Positions 63,930-64,000 of a stretch of 64,000 nucleotides of DNA are shown piece after piece. Positions within the stretch are counted from its first letter, which is position 1, and each line of letters begins with the position of its first letter. The stretch is taken from positions 36,631,263 through 36,695,262 of the forward strand of contig CM034606.1 of the NCBI GenBank assembly GCA_020091685.1, given 5' to 3'. The position numbers and the translations under genes are program-made. The DNA is from Lutjanus erythropterus. Its lineage: Eukaryota > Chordata > Actinopteri > Lutjaniformes > Lutjanidae. Under the pieces are notes generated by a model, which had not been told where the DNA came from, made no database searches, and worked only from the letters and a program-made list of their open reading frames with translations.

Positions 63930-64000
63930 TTAAGGTTGTCTGACTGTCTCTATGTGTCAGCCCTGCGATGAACTGGCGACTTGTCCAGGGTGAACCCCGC
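63930..64000 (+). repeat. Dispersed fish repeat cut by the window edge
   Basis: CCCTGCGATGAACTGGCGAC followed by TTGTCCAGGGTGAACCCCGC is a very common fish repeat tail; a diverged copy follows the (GT)n at 36632. Confidence 0.7.

Noticed and set aside
61393-64000. Search for slc18a2 exon 10
   Set aside because: No stretch encoding a VAFLPASISYLIG-like sequence with an acceptor was found, so the next exon is placed beyond the window.

Overview
The window reads as nuclear DNA of a ray-finned fish. It has GT-AG spliced vertebrate genes separated by long AT-rich introns, and many repeats of teleost type: RTE-like and L2/CR1/Rex1-like LINEs, tRNA-derived SINEs, hAT- and Harbinger/piggyBac-like DNA elements, and long (TA)n and (GT)n tracts. 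The SINE types suggest a percomorph; that is inference from recalled consensus sequences.

Two protein-coding genes can be supported, both on the + strand. (1) kcnk18, encoding the TRESK two-pore-domain K+ channel, has three coding exons (4834-5074, 5307-5453, 19545-20380) and predicts 407 residues. Both selectivity filters and a 14-3-3 site are visible. (2) slc18a2, encoding the vesicular monoamine transporter VMAT2, has nine coding exons from 35779 to 61392. The rest of the gene (late membrane helices and C-terminus) lies beyond the right edge. The two genes are also neighbours, in the same order, at human 10q25, which supports both identifications. They do different jobs (resting K+ conductance; loading of monoamines into vesicles), and the pairing reflects conserved synteny rather than an operon.

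Layout: 1-4833, repeats and kcnk18 5' flank; 4834-20380, kcnk18, mostly a 14.1-kb repeat-filled second intron; 20381-35460, intergenic and repeat-rich; about 35464, a palindromic CRE followed by a probable non-coding first exon; 35779-61392, slc18a2 exons 1-9 with repeats in the introns; 61393-64000, intron 9 running off the window.

The main anomaly is at the 5' end of slc18a2. Exon 2 holds three reading-frame shifts, exon 1 encodes an unusual short TM1 with an Arg, and the best Kozak ATG opens a three-codon uORF. Exons 3-9 are flawless in splice sites, phase and sequence. Either the assembly has local indel errors or this allele or gene is damaged; the DNA alone cannot decide. I found no bacterial-type system, CRISPR array, functional RNA gene or intact autonomous transposon.
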